A stretch of DNA of 63,743 bases. It comes from Maledivibacter halophilus (lineage in GTDB: Bacteria; Bacillota; Clostridia; Peptostreptococcales; Caminicellaceae). A program made the translations under genes and the position numbers. Shown here piece by piece: positions 8,912-17,108 of this stretch. The stretch covers positions 1 through 63,743 of the forward strand of contig NZ_FUZT01000019.1 of the NCBI RefSeq assembly GCF_900167445.1. Reading direction: 5' to 3'. Position 1 is the stretch's first letter. The number at the start of each line of letters is the position of its first letter. The notes under the pieces are model-generated. The model was not told the origin of the DNA. It did not search any database and saw nothing but the letters and a program-made list of their open reading frames with translations.

Positions 8912-9481
8912 TTAAGGTTTAGAAAAGAATGGCTTAGGCATTTTGATAAAATAGCTTTTGTTAAAATCTTCATTGGAATCAATGAAAGTTTTAATTTTTT
9001 CTATAATCCTTTTAGCTTCAGGATTATGCATATCATAATAGTATTCATCAAAATGAGCGAAAAAGGAGTTTGTTACGGGAGTCACTTTACTCATACGCTT
9101 TCTAAAGGAATAAATATTTGAAATGCTAAAATAGCTTTGTGTATTCAGCTCTTTAAATCTACTTACAATCTTGTTATATGAGTATTCTAATACATAGCTA
9201 TAGTATAGACATAAGAATATTGCATCAAAGGAGTATTGATAATATGGAATTAGAAAACTAGGCAGAAGAGAGTGTGTTTTACCGCAGGAAGGACACTTTA
9301 TCCGAAGGATATAAATGCGATAGCTACTAGATCTTGTAATCACATTACGAGTATAAAACCCATGACGATGTAATCTTCCCATGTATCCACATTTAGTACA
9401 ACCATACTTACATGGAAATATATTGGCTTTCCCTAATTTATTATATTCAGTTATATTTTTTATAAATTTGGCTATAATCAT
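8912..9481 (-). CDS. DUF6431-like zinc-ribbon protein of the transposon
   Basis: The 189-residue protein has two Cys pairs, CKYGCTKCGYMG (about residues 23-34) and IKCPSCGKTHSLLPSFLIPY (about 60-78), the layout of DUF6431 zinc-ribbon proteins. A helical segment follows (SYNKIVSRF...), possibly a helix-turn-helix. It is first in the transposon operon, 211 bp upstream of the transposase. It may recognise element ends or targets; this is inference. There is no clear ribosome site before its ATG. Confidence 0.6.
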   Translation of the reverse strand: MIIAKFIKNITEYNKLGKANIFPCKYGCTKCGYMGRLHRHGFYTRNVITRSSSYRIYILRIKCPSCGKTHSLLPSFLIPYYQYSFDAIFLCLYYSYVLEYSYNKIVSRFKELNTQSYFSISNIYSFRKRMSKVTPVTNSFFAHFDEYYYDMHNPEAKRIIEKIKTFIDSNEDFNKSYFIKMPKPFFSKP

Positions 9482-9636
9482 AGTTAAATTTCTTGTTTCA
9501 AGTTTTATTAGGGAAAAGTCTTTTGTTAGGGGCTTTTCCCTATTTTCATTATTACCATTTCATCTGATAATATATCTTATATTAGATTAAATAATCTGAA
9601 TAACTCTAAATCAGATTGTTTAATCTGATTTAATCT

Positions 9637-9653
9637 TCTAAGATTATTTAATT
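9637..9653 (-). repeat. Subterminal motif, right end
   Basis: Inverse of ATTAAATAATCTTA found at 6296-6309, with related copies at 9590-9635. Confidence 0.55.
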
Positions 9654-9676
9654 TGAAGTTTTTGATAAGATTTAGA

Positions 9677-9699
9677 GTAGAATAATGTGCCGTCTAACA
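9677..9699 (-). repeat. Right terminal inverted repeat of the transposon
   Basis: It ends TAACA and matches the left end inverted at 19 of 23 bases. The duplicated ATTAAAT follows at 9700-9706. Confidence 0.85.
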
Positions 9700-9717
9700 A
9701 TTAAATTCTAAGGCAAA

Positions 9718-9761
9718 GAGAGGAATAGAGAAGATAGGTTTATAATCTCTTCTATTTCTCT
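9718..9761 (+). terminator. Hairpin, likely the displaced ABC-F 3' terminator
   Basis: AGAGGAATAGAGAAGA pairs imperfectly with TCTTCTATTTCTCT. Removing the transposon would put this about 15 bp after the ABC-F stop codon. The T-run is weak (GATCGTTATATATTT). Confidence 0.4.
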
Positions 9762-9921
9762 GATCGTTATATATTTAATTAATATAGGTGAAACAAAAAA
9801 ATAATGTATTTAGTTAATTATGGTGAACAGTATTATAAATAAATGCTTTTTTAAAAGAAAATCGAATTTAGTAACCAAAATAATAATGTGAATTTTGGTT
9901 ATTAATGTGAGGAGGACTTTC

Positions 9922-10899
9922 ATGAAAAAAATACAAAAGCCTTGGATTAAAATTAAGGAGACTATCGAACAAGAGGACTATAATTTAATTAATAAGCTTC
10001 AAGAGCAATGCATACGTAACGATCAAACTACTTTAAAACTTGAGCTTGATTATAAACTTGGAGCTATTTCTAAAAATGATAAAATCTCTTGTATTCAGAA
10101 GTTAAATGAATTTATGTATTATGATGGACAAGAGATTATTGGATATATTGGAATTTGTGGCTTCGGAGTATTAGGATCACCCATAGAAGTAAATGGAATG
10201 GTTCATCCTGCATACAGAGGACAAGGGGTTTTTAGGATGTTAAGCGAACTTGTAATTTCAGAGTGGAAGAGAAGAAATTTAAAAAGTATGCTTCTATTAT
10301 GTGATAGAAAGTCAAGCTCTGGACAAGCATTTATTAAAGAATCTGGAGCACAGTACAAATATTCAGAATATGAGATGTATCTCAAAGAAAACAATTTAGA
10401 ATCCTTTCAAAGACAAGAATGTGGAATCACTTTGAGAAAAGCTACTAATGAAGATGCTTACGAGATTGCTAGACAAAATATAATTTACTTTAATAATAAG
10501 GATTCTAAAAGTAATTTGAAAGATGGTGATTCAGATATCATATCAACAGAAACAGAAGTAAACATACCAAATAAAGACATGATATTACCGGAAGAGGAAG
10601 AAAAGAGAGGGATGACCATCTATCTTGCACAAAAAGATGAAAAAATAATTGGAAAAGTACATATTCAATTGATTTCTAGAATTGGTGGTATTTATGGTCT
10701 AGGAGTATTACCTGAGCATCGTGGGAAAGGGTTTGGAAGAGAAATTCTAATAATGGCTATAGAAAAGTTAAAAGAAGAAAATGCGATGGAAATTATGCTT
10801 CAAGTAGCTACTGAAAACTCTAATGCCCTTAATCTTTACAGTTCTTGTGGTTTTAAGGAGATATCTACAGTGGATTATTATGAAATTACGAGTCAATAA
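9922..10899 (+). CDS. Tandem GNAT N-acetyltransferase
   Basis: The start is ATG 9922 after GAGGAGG; an upstream in-frame TTG lacks a site. The 325-residue protein carries two acetyl-CoA-binding GNAT domains. The first has VHPAYRGQGVFRML (about residue 93) and the second GVLPEHRGKGFGREIL (about 265), each the Q/RxxGxG pyrophosphate loop, followed by ENSNALNLYSSCGFK, the usual GNAT C-terminus. The substrate is unknown. A perfect ACCAAAA/TTTTGGT repeat (9874-9899) just before the ribosome site may influence translation. Confidence 0.88.
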   Translation: MKKIQKPWIKIKETIEQEDYNLINKLQEQCIRNDQTTLKLELDYKLGAISKNDKISCIQKLNEFMYYDGQEIIGYIGICGFGVLGSPIEVNGMVHPAYRGQGVFRMLSELVISEWKRRNLKSMLLLCDRKSSSGQAFIKESGAQYKYSEYEMYLKENNLESFQRQECGITLRKATNEDAYEIARQNIIYFNNKDSKSNLKDGDSDIISTETEVNIPNKDMILPEEEEKRGMTIYLAQKDEKIIGKVHIQLISRIGGIYGLGVLPEHRGKGFGREILIMAIEKLKEENAMEIMLQVATENSNALNLYSSCGFKEISTVDYYEITSQ

Positions 10900-10927
10900 T
10901 ACTTAAATACTCCCAATCCTGTTTAAA

Positions 10928-10987
10928 AAAATCATAGGGTCAAGTATATCAATTTATATCTAATCAATGTACCTGTCCTATGATTTT
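10928..10987. repeat. Inverted repeat AAAATCATAGG/CCTATGATTTT
   Basis: A perfect 11-bp arm pair with a 38-base spacer lies between two convergent genes. It may act as a termination structure. Confidence 0.4.
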
Positions 10988-11106
10988 AGAGAAAACTATT
11001 ATTCAGGGCTTTCATCTTCTATGTGAAGTAATATCATATAAAAATGTAGAAGCGTTCATTATCTTCTTTGAAAATTTTTTCAAATGTTAGTTTTGTTTAT
11101 CTATAG

Positions 11107-12306
11107 CTAATTTTCTAATATTTTGTCTAAGATTAACGGGTCAATCTGGTCTACCTTCAATTCTATAACCATACCAGTAATTACACCCTGTGCATCTCTT
11201 GTGAATTGAACAACGGTCACTTCTTTATTTCCTTCGCCATCTCTTGATTCATTTATACTTTGAATTTCAGATACGCCTGTCTCTCCTTCTTCAAATAGAC
11301 CGTCTACGTCAAATGAAATTTCATAACAACTTCCATCTTCATCTTTATATTCATAACATGCCATGCCATATTCATCGTAAGTAACTTCTTTTACGGATTC
11401 AGGTATTACAATGCCCTTACCATTTTTAATTTCATCTTCTAATTTAGCCCAAAAGATATCCAGTTCTTCACTATCTGCAAAATCTGCTTCATCTTCTTTT
11501 AATAATTCTTGCAGATATTTTTCGGCTTTGTCCTGGTTAGCTTTTGTTATGTCTAAAGGTAAGTTGAAAAGAGCATTGGCACCATTGTAATCAGTATTAA
11601 GGGTAATTTCACCAGTTTCTTCATTATAATTAAAAGCATTTATATCATAGAAATTGCTTGTACTTATGCAAAGGTAAAGTCCTCTGTCGGCAAATATTTC
11701 AACCCCGTCGCATTCAATCAATCTGTACATAATCCCATCAATTACACACTCACTGTATGCACCATTCATAGATGCTATGTTCACTTGCCATGGCTTTTGT
11801 CCCTTTATTAAAGGAGAGATAAAAAACGGAACTTGACCATACTCTTCATCCTGAGTATCCGGCATTTTACTACCATCTTCCTTTGCTATTGAGACTACGG
11901 CGTATGTTCTATTTGGATGTATATCCTCTGCTGAGTGTCTAAAGTCGCTTAACCCTTCGCCTGATACGATTCCAAGCAAAGTAAAACTATATCCCCCGGA
12001 AACAACTGATTCGTTTATTTCAATTGCATTTTCGTCATCAAATGCATGGGCAAGTGTTTTATCTTCAAAGTTATCGGCAACTTGTTTTGGGCTAAGAAAA
12101 TGCCAGGTTGCAAATGCCCCTATTGACATTGTAAAGATAAGTGTAGCAGCAACTAATACACCTGATATTCTTTTTCTATAGGCTGGTTTCATAATATCAT
12201 TCTCCTTTAATTGGCTTATAATTTTTTGATTTAAATCTTCATTGGGCTCAACTGTTGGAGAAAAGGCTTGCTTTAACAATCGTTCAAACTGATTAGAATT
12301 TTTCAT
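11107..12306 (-). CDS. Membrane-anchored anti-sigma factor
   Basis: The 399-residue protein has a cytoplasmic N-terminus (1-45), one membrane helix (about 49-70, ISGVLVAATLIFTMSIGAF) and a large acidic extracellular part. This is the topology of single-pass anti-sigma factors with DUF4179-like outer domains. It overlaps the ECF sigma gene by 14 bp, so the two are translationally coupled, and the N-terminus presumably holds the sigma factor. The outer domain probably senses an envelope signal that cannot be named from sequence. Confidence 0.7.
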   Translation of the reverse strand: MKNSNQFERLLKQAFSPTVEPNEDLNQKIISQLKENDIMKPAYRKRISGVLVAATLIFTMSIGAFATWHFLSPKQVADNFEDKTLAHAFDDENAIEINESVVSGGYSFTLLGIVSGEGLSDFRHSAEDIHPNRTYAVVSIAKEDGSKMPDTQDEEYGQVPFFISPLIKGQKPWQVNIASMNGAYSECVIDGIMYRLIECDGVEIFADRGLYLCISTSNFYDINAFNYNEETGEITLNTDYNGANALFNLPLDITKANQDKAEKYLQELLKEDEADFADSEELDIFWAKLEDEIKNGKGIVIPESVKEVTYDEYGMACYEYKDEDGSCYEISFDVDGLFEEGETGVSEIQSINESRDGEGNKEVTVVQFTRDAQGVITGMVIELKVDQIDPLILDKILEN

Positions 12307-12832
12307 ATTTACTAACCTCCACCTCCAAAATATTTTTCAAGGCTTTTCGAGCCTTGTAAAGCCTACTTTTCACAGTCCCTTGTGGAATCTTTAATGCCGA
12401 TGCTATCTCTTGAATGGACATTTCTGCAGTATAGTACATATACAAAGGTATTCTTAATTTATTGCTCAACTTATCTGCTGCAGTTTGTATCATAACACGG
12501 AGTTCATTGGATATAACCATATCCTCTAAAGTTGATTTATCCTTGAATATGTATTCATAATTCACATCCTCGTTAAATTCCTGTATTGGCGCTATTCTTT
12601 GCCGTCTAGCATATTTACGACGCTTGTTTTTCCATATACCTATTGCAATGGAAATAAGAAATCCTTTAGGATTATTATCTCTATCAATTTTATGACATAT
12701 TTCCATTGCTTTGAGAAATGTTTCTTGATATAAGTCATCTGTATCGTTCTTGTTTTTTACAAGCTTATGGCAAAATCCGTAAATAGCTTTACCATGCAAC
12801 TCAACAAGATTGCTTAAATCTGCAATGTCCAA
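12293..12832 (-). CDS. ECF-type RNA polymerase sigma factor
   Basis: The 179-residue protein has region 2 (about 10-80, NDTDDLYQETFLKAMEICHKIDRDNNPKGFLISIA, with the -10-binding segment) and region 4 (about 120-170, MSIQEIASALKIPQGTVKSRLYKARKALK, helix-turn-helix for -35 recognition). It starts at TTG after GAGAGG. It is paired with an overlapping anti-sigma gene; no autoregulated promoter could be assigned with confidence. Confidence 0.9.
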   Translation of the reverse strand: MDIADLSNLVELHGKAIYGFCHKLVKNKNDTDDLYQETFLKAMEICHKIDRDNNPKGFLISIAIGIWKNKRRKYARRQRIAPIQEFNEDVNYEYIFKDKSTLEDMVISNELRVMIQTAADKLSNKLRIPLYMYYTAEMSIQEIASALKIPQGTVKSRLYKARKALKNILEVEVSKYEKF

Positions 12833-13091
12833 GTAACCTCTCTCCTTTCAGCATAGCTAAAGCCTCCTTTTTAAATAGCTCTTCACTTATATATTGTCAT
12901 TGTATAATAAAAGGTTCATTTTTTTGTCCCATAAAAAAATCTTTATAATCAAGGTTATATATCTAAGCTCTTTAGACCTATAATGAAGATCTGGGTCAGG
13001 TTTTGCAAACTACCAAAAAATCTTTTCTAAAAGTAAAAAACAAAATGCAAAATATGTTTTCTTTCCAGAATGCAATGTATATAAACAGCCT

Positions 13092-13144
13092 GAAAAACTT
13101 AATTTATGCATATCAAAATACACAGCGTTTCTAAGGATTTTTGA
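13092..13144 (+). repeat. 53-bp dispersed repeat, copy A
   Basis: It matches 44438-44490 at 43 of 53 positions, with blocks AAAACTTAATTTATG, TCAAAATA and AGGATTT conserved. Both copies can be read as a 12-codon ORF (MHIKIHSVSKDF here), but neither has a ribosome site. Confidence 0.6.
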
Positions 13145-13331
13145 TGTGTATAAATTAACTATTTTACTGGAATATCTATATTAATTCTTTTAATAGTAAA
13201 ATTAATATGAGTAATATAGGACATTAGGAGCTTGAAAGAAATAATGTTTAATTAATACAAAATAAAGTGTGATAAGAGGAGTCAGTCTAATTATTAAACT
13301 TTATGATATAATAATGTAGAGGTGAGAGAAA

Positions 13332-13448
13332 ATGGCAAAAAAACCAAGAGTACATTATTAAGGAGTACTTTATCATGGGATAGGCCGTAAAAATAACACT
13401 TCTGTACCTTTTAGTTTAATGTATAATGGCTTTATAAAGTTGCGAAAG
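13332..13448 (+). pseudogene. N-terminal relic of a REP-associated tyrosine transposase
   Basis: The frame reads MAKKPRVHY, a TAA stop, then GVLYHGIGRKNNT. This matches the usual opening MARKPRVHY-GALYHVI-RGNN of TnpA-REP (Y1) transposases, interrupted by a nonsense codon and then degenerate. Confidence 0.65.
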
Positions 13449-13456
13449 GTGATTTC

Positions 13457-15478
13457 ATGATAAAAAAGCTTTTGTTTTTGATTTCAATTGTGCTGGTTAT
13501 TTTATTTGCCAACAGTTTTACAAAACTTGAATATGATATGAACTTGATTGATTATTTGTCTTCTGATACGACCTTATCAAAGGATGAAATTACTTATTTA
13601 AATGACCACAATACCTTAATTTATGGTGCCGATTATAACTCTCCCCCATTGCGGTACGTAAATGAAGGATCCCAACAATATGAGGGCTTGGTTATCGATT
13701 ATCTACGGGCCCTATCCATCGAATTAGGAATAGCCATTGAATTTAAACCTTTGATTTGGAATGATGCCCTTGATTTATTGAGCAATGGTGAAACCGATTT
13801 GTGTGACATGTACAAATCTGAGGAGCGTTCTAAGAAGTTTCTATTTTCGAATCCTATCTATTACCAGCGGGGAGCTATATTGGTGCGAAAATCAGATAAC
13901 CTTATTACAACGGTTGAAGATTTAGAAGGTAAAACCATTGCAGGTAGCAAAGTTGACTATATCTTTGAACATATTGATAAGGAGTTTGATAATGTTACAG
14001 GTATTGAAACGTCAGATTTACAGGAAGCTATTAAACTCTTGACTGATGAACGTATTGATGCAGTCCTTGGTGACGAGTCAGTTATGAACTATTTTATAAC
14101 CAAGGCACAGTTAAAAAACGAATATTCCATTCTTGATGACTATTTATACGAACGAGAAGCTGTACTTGGTGTACATAAAGATAATTCCAAACTTTTAAAG
14201 ATTTTAAATAAAGCTATTAGGAATTTAAAAAAGAAGAAAACCATGGAACTGATTTATCAGAAGTGGTTTGGTATTTCGCCCTTAATTACTAAAAACAATA
14301 GAAGTAGAAAAATTACATTAATTACAAAGTATATTTTCTCCTTAATTTTTGTACTTGGTACTGCCCTATACTCTTGGAACATTCAGTTAAAGAAAGAAGT
14401 TAAACGACAAACAAACGAACTTAGACTGTCTAATAATGAGCTTGAAACAGTGTTTAATGGTTTAACCCATTTGATGACTGTAATTGATGATGAATGCTAT
14501 GTAAAAGATGCCAACAAAACCTTTTGTGAGAAATACAATCTTACAGCCGATATGCTTAAAAATGCCCATTGTAAGGATATTAATGGAATTCTCGGTTCGA
14601 TATGTGAAACATGCCCTATAAAAGAGACTTTCAATGAAAACCGCACAGTAATTAAAGAAATTAAACATAAGAATCGGATTTATAAGGTCAGTACCTACAT
14701 TTTGGATCAGCTCCCTCAAATGAAAAAACGGATTTTGGTTGTGATGGAGGATATTACAGATTTTAAGCTTACTGAACAGAGTATGTTACAATCAACCAAG
14801 ATGGCAGCAGTCGGTCAACTGGCAGCCGGTATTGCTCACGAGATGCGGACGCCGCTTGGTATTATTCGAAATAATTGCTACTTTATGAAACGTAGTAAAT
14901 CACAGGACGATAAAGATGAATCCATGGCAGTTATTGAATCCTCTGTTGACAGAGCAAATCGAATTATTGATAATTTATTGAATTTCTCCAGGATGACAGA
15001 TAACAAAGTTTCCCAAACCAATATTTATAATCTAATCAGCAATATTTATGACTTAAGTAAAAAATTATTTGAAAACCATAAAATATCCTTTGGACTGCAA
15101 TGTCCTAAAGATTTGGTTTTTACTATTAACTCCGAGTCCTTAAAGCATGTCATGATCAATTTGATTAATAACGCTATTGATGCCATGGGCGAAGGTGGCG
15201 ATTTAGATATTCACGTAATGGCTGATTCCAAGGAGATGATTATCCAGGTTTCGGATACCGGGAAGGGAATTGATGAAGATATCCTAAAAAACATATTTAA
15301 TCCATTTTTTACAACTAAAGAGCCAGGATCAGGAACAGGTCTCGGCTTATATATAACATATAATGAAGTGCAAAAAATGAAGGGCGTTATTGATGTAGAT
15401 AGTATTTTGGGAGTAGGGACTACTTTTGCCCTTATTATTCCAAGACATGACAAATTACCTTTGAAGGAGGTTGAATAA
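13457..15478 (+). CDS. Sensor histidine kinase with extracellular solute-binding domain
   Basis: The 673-residue protein has an N-terminal signal/membrane segment (1-20), an extracellular type-3 solute-binding domain (about 45-275, YGADYNSPPLRYVNEG...YEGLVIDYLRALS), a second membrane helix (about 290-310), a PAS domain with CKDINGILGSICETCP, a HisKA domain with phospho-acceptor in AAGIAHEMRTPLG, and an HATPase domain (NLINNAIDAM, DTGKGI, GTGLGLY). It probably senses an extracellular amino acid and phosphorylates the NtrC-type regulator with which it overlaps by 1 nt. The PAS cysteines may add redox or metal sensing. Confidence 0.9.
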   Translation: MIKKLLFLISIVLVILFANSFTKLEYDMNLIDYLSSDTTLSKDEITYLNDHNTLIYGADYNSPPLRYVNEGSQQYEGLVIDYLRALSIELGIAIEFKPLIWNDALDLLSNGETDLCDMYKSEERSKKFLFSNPIYYQRGAILVRKSDNLITTVEDLEGKTIAGSKVDYIFEHIDKEFDNVTGIETSDLQEAIKLLTDERIDAVLGDESVMNYFITKAQLKNEYSILDDYLYEREAVLGVHKDNSKLLKILNKAIRNLKKKKTMELIYQKWFGISPLITKNNRSRKITLITKYIFSLIFVLGTALYSWNIQLKKEVKRQTNELRLSNNELETVFNGLTHLMTVIDDECYVKDANKTFCEKYNLTADMLKNAHCKDINGILGSICETCPIKETFNENRTVIKEIKHKNRIYKVSTYILDQLPQMKKRILVVMEDITDFKLTEQSMLQSTKMAAVGQLAAGIAHEMRTPLGIIRNNCYFMKRSKSQDDKDESMAVIESSVDRANRIIDNLLNFSRMTDNKVSQTNIYNLISNIYDLSKKLFENHKISFGLQCPKDLVFTINSESLKHVMINLINNAIDAMGEGGDLDIHVMADSKEMIIQVSDTGKGIDEDILKNIFNPFFTTKEPGSGTGLGLYITYNEVQKMKGVIDVDSILGVGTTFALIIPRHDKLPLKEVE

Positions 15479-16818
15479 TGAAACCTCAAGATTATAAGAT
15501 TTTGATTGTCGATGACGAAATTGAATACACCGTTATTTTAAAAAAGATTCTTGGATTGGAAGGCTTTAGTATTCAAACCGCATCTAGTGCCGAAGAAGCT
15601 CTCTTTAAGCTTAAATTAAAACAATATGATCTAGTTTTAACTGATCTGATGATGGATGGTATGAATGGCATTGAGCTTTTAGAAAAAATTAATATAAAAA
15701 TACCTGAAACTTGTGTTATTTTAATGACTGCCTACGCAACCATTGACAATGCCGTTGAAGCCATGAAAAAAGGGGCAGATTCTTATTTTGTCAAAGGTAA
15801 CGACCCAGAGGAACTGGTATCGGAGGTTTTAAGTCTTTACCAGTCTAAAAAACGTAAATCGACACAATCTGGTGAAAGTGAACAACAGATTCTCATTCCA
15901 TTTTCCAAAAACAAAGCCTTTATCAAGGCATTAGAAATGGCCAAGAAAGCTGCTCGAAGCAATGTGAATATTCTGCTACTTGGAGAGTCTGGTGTTGGAA
16001 AAGAAGTTTTTGCTAGGTATATTCACCACGAAAGTAAACGCTATGATAAAAGCTTCGTTGCAGTCAATTGCCATGCTCTGCAAGAAAACATCCTTGAGTC
16101 CGAACTTTTTGGTCATTGTAAAGGAGCTTTTACTGGGGCTGATACGAATCGAATCGGACGCTTTGAATTAGCACATGAAGGTACTCTGTTTCTTGATGAA
16201 ATTGCAGATACTCCCCTATCTGCGCAGATTAAGCTCTTAAGGGTATTGGATCTTAAAAAAATTGAACGTATGGGATCCAATGCAAGCATCGATGTTGATT
16301 TTCGGTTGATTACAGCAACCAATAAGAATCTACAGCCCCTTATTGACTCTGGTGAATTTCGTGAGGATTTTTACTATCGGATAAGTAGTATTGTTTTAGA
16401 AATACCACCTCTTAGAAAAAGACCTGAAGATATACAAGACTTGGTTATGGATTTTATAGAGCGTTCGTCAAAGGAAATGGGAGTTCCTACTTGTAAAGTT
16501 TCTGAAGATGTCATTGAAATATTGAAAAATTATGATTTTCCTGGGAACATTCGAGAACTTAAAAATATAGTGGACAGACTTGTTGTCTTTAGTGATGGTG
16601 ACATAATTAAGCCAGAGGATTTACCAGCTCGATTTTTTGATGCTAAAGCAGCACCTAAAACCCTTAAAGAGATTAGGCAGATGAGTGAAAAAGAATATAT
16701 TCAAAAAGTATTGAATGAAAACAATAATAGAATGGGAATTTCAGCAGGCATCCTTGGTATTACTAGACGACAACTTACCAATAAGGTAAAGGAATATAAT
16801 CTTAAAAACAAAGAATAA
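15478..16818 (+). CDS. NtrC-family sigma-54-dependent response regulator
   Basis: The 446-residue protein has a receiver domain (1-120, phospho-acceptor Asp near 55 in LTDLMMDGM), an AAA+ sigma-54 interaction domain (about 145-370; Walker A GESGVGKE near 168, GAFTGA at about 215-220 that contacts sigma-54) and a Fis-type helix-turn-helix at the C-terminus (GISAGILGITRRQLTNKVKEY). It is coupled to the kinase by the TAATG overlap. The next gene, brnQ, has a sigma-54 promoter, so this regulator most probably activates brnQ. Confidence 0.93.
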   Translation: MKPQDYKILIVDDEIEYTVILKKILGLEGFSIQTASSAEEALFKLKLKQYDLVLTDLMMDGMNGIELLEKINIKIPETCVILMTAYATIDNAVEAMKKGADSYFVKGNDPEELVSEVLSLYQSKKRKSTQSGESEQQILIPFSKNKAFIKALEMAKKAARSNVNILLLGESGVGKEVFARYIHHESKRYDKSFVAVNCHALQENILESELFGHCKGAFTGADTNRIGRFELAHEGTLFLDEIADTPLSAQIKLLRVLDLKKIERMGSNASIDVDFRLITATNKNLQPLIDSGEFREDFYYRISSIVLEIPPLRKRPEDIQDLVMDFIERSSKEMGVPTCKVSEDVIEILKNYDFPGNIRELKNIVDRLVVFSDGDIIKPEDLPARFFDAKAAPKTLKEIRQMSEKEYIQKVLNENNNRMGISAGILGITRRQLTNKVKEYNLKNKE

Positions 16819-16893
16819 ATCTTGAATAATTCATAGAAAGGATTGGATTGGGAAGATATCTAGTGGCTATCGTGAATAATGAGGATATACCAA

Positions 16894-16940
16894 AAGAGGA
16901 AAACATTTTCCAAACATGGGAAATAGATTTCCTCTTTTTT
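16894..16940 (+). terminator. Terminator of the kinase-regulator operon
   Basis: AAGAGGAAA pairs with TTTCCTCTT, with an inner TTTTCC/GGGAAA stem, followed by TTTT. Confidence 0.75.
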
Positions 16941-17040
16941 CGTGGGAGTTGATGCCAGTTCTTATCATTCAATTAGATTTGAGTTGCCTAAATCCTCATG
17001 ATTCTTTGTTTGTGTTAAAATTCCATTAATATTCTAAAAT

Positions 17041-17056
17041 TTGGCACTTTTCTTGC
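17041..17056 (+). promoter_or_regulatory. Sigma-54 (-24/-12) promoter of brnQ
   Basis: TTGGCAC-TTTTC-TTGC matches the sigma-54 consensus TGGCAC-N5-TTGC exactly. It lies 52 bp before the brnQ start and directly downstream of an NtrC-type activator gene. Confidence 0.9.
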
Positions 17057-17108
17057 GATATTATATATTCATGATAAGTTATGTATGAAATTAATGGGAG
17101 GTTTTACA

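Larger units (their letters stand above)
6214..9699 (-). mobile_element. Complete 3486-bp DDE transposon with AAA ATPase (Tn7/IS21-like organisation)
   Basis: The ends TGTTACACAGCAAATTATTC (left) and TGTTAGACGGCACATTATTC (right, inverted) match at 19 of 23 positions and are flanked by the 7-bp duplication ATTAAAT. All cargo is on the minus strand: a DUF6431-like zinc protein, a DD35E transposase, an ExeA/TniB-like ATPase and a DUF5348-like protein, then a terminator. Shared subterminal motifs resemble transposase-binding sites. All frames are intact, so the element could be active or a recent arrival. Confidence 0.88.

Noticed and set aside
9804..9842. Twelve-codon ORF before the GNAT gene (MYLVNYGEQYYK)
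   Set aside because: The only ribosome-site-like sequence is too far away and no hairpin overlaps it.
13108..13144. Twelve-codon ORFs in the 53-bp repeat pair
   Set aside because: Neither has a ribosome site, and conservation extends into the non-coding flank including a stop codon.
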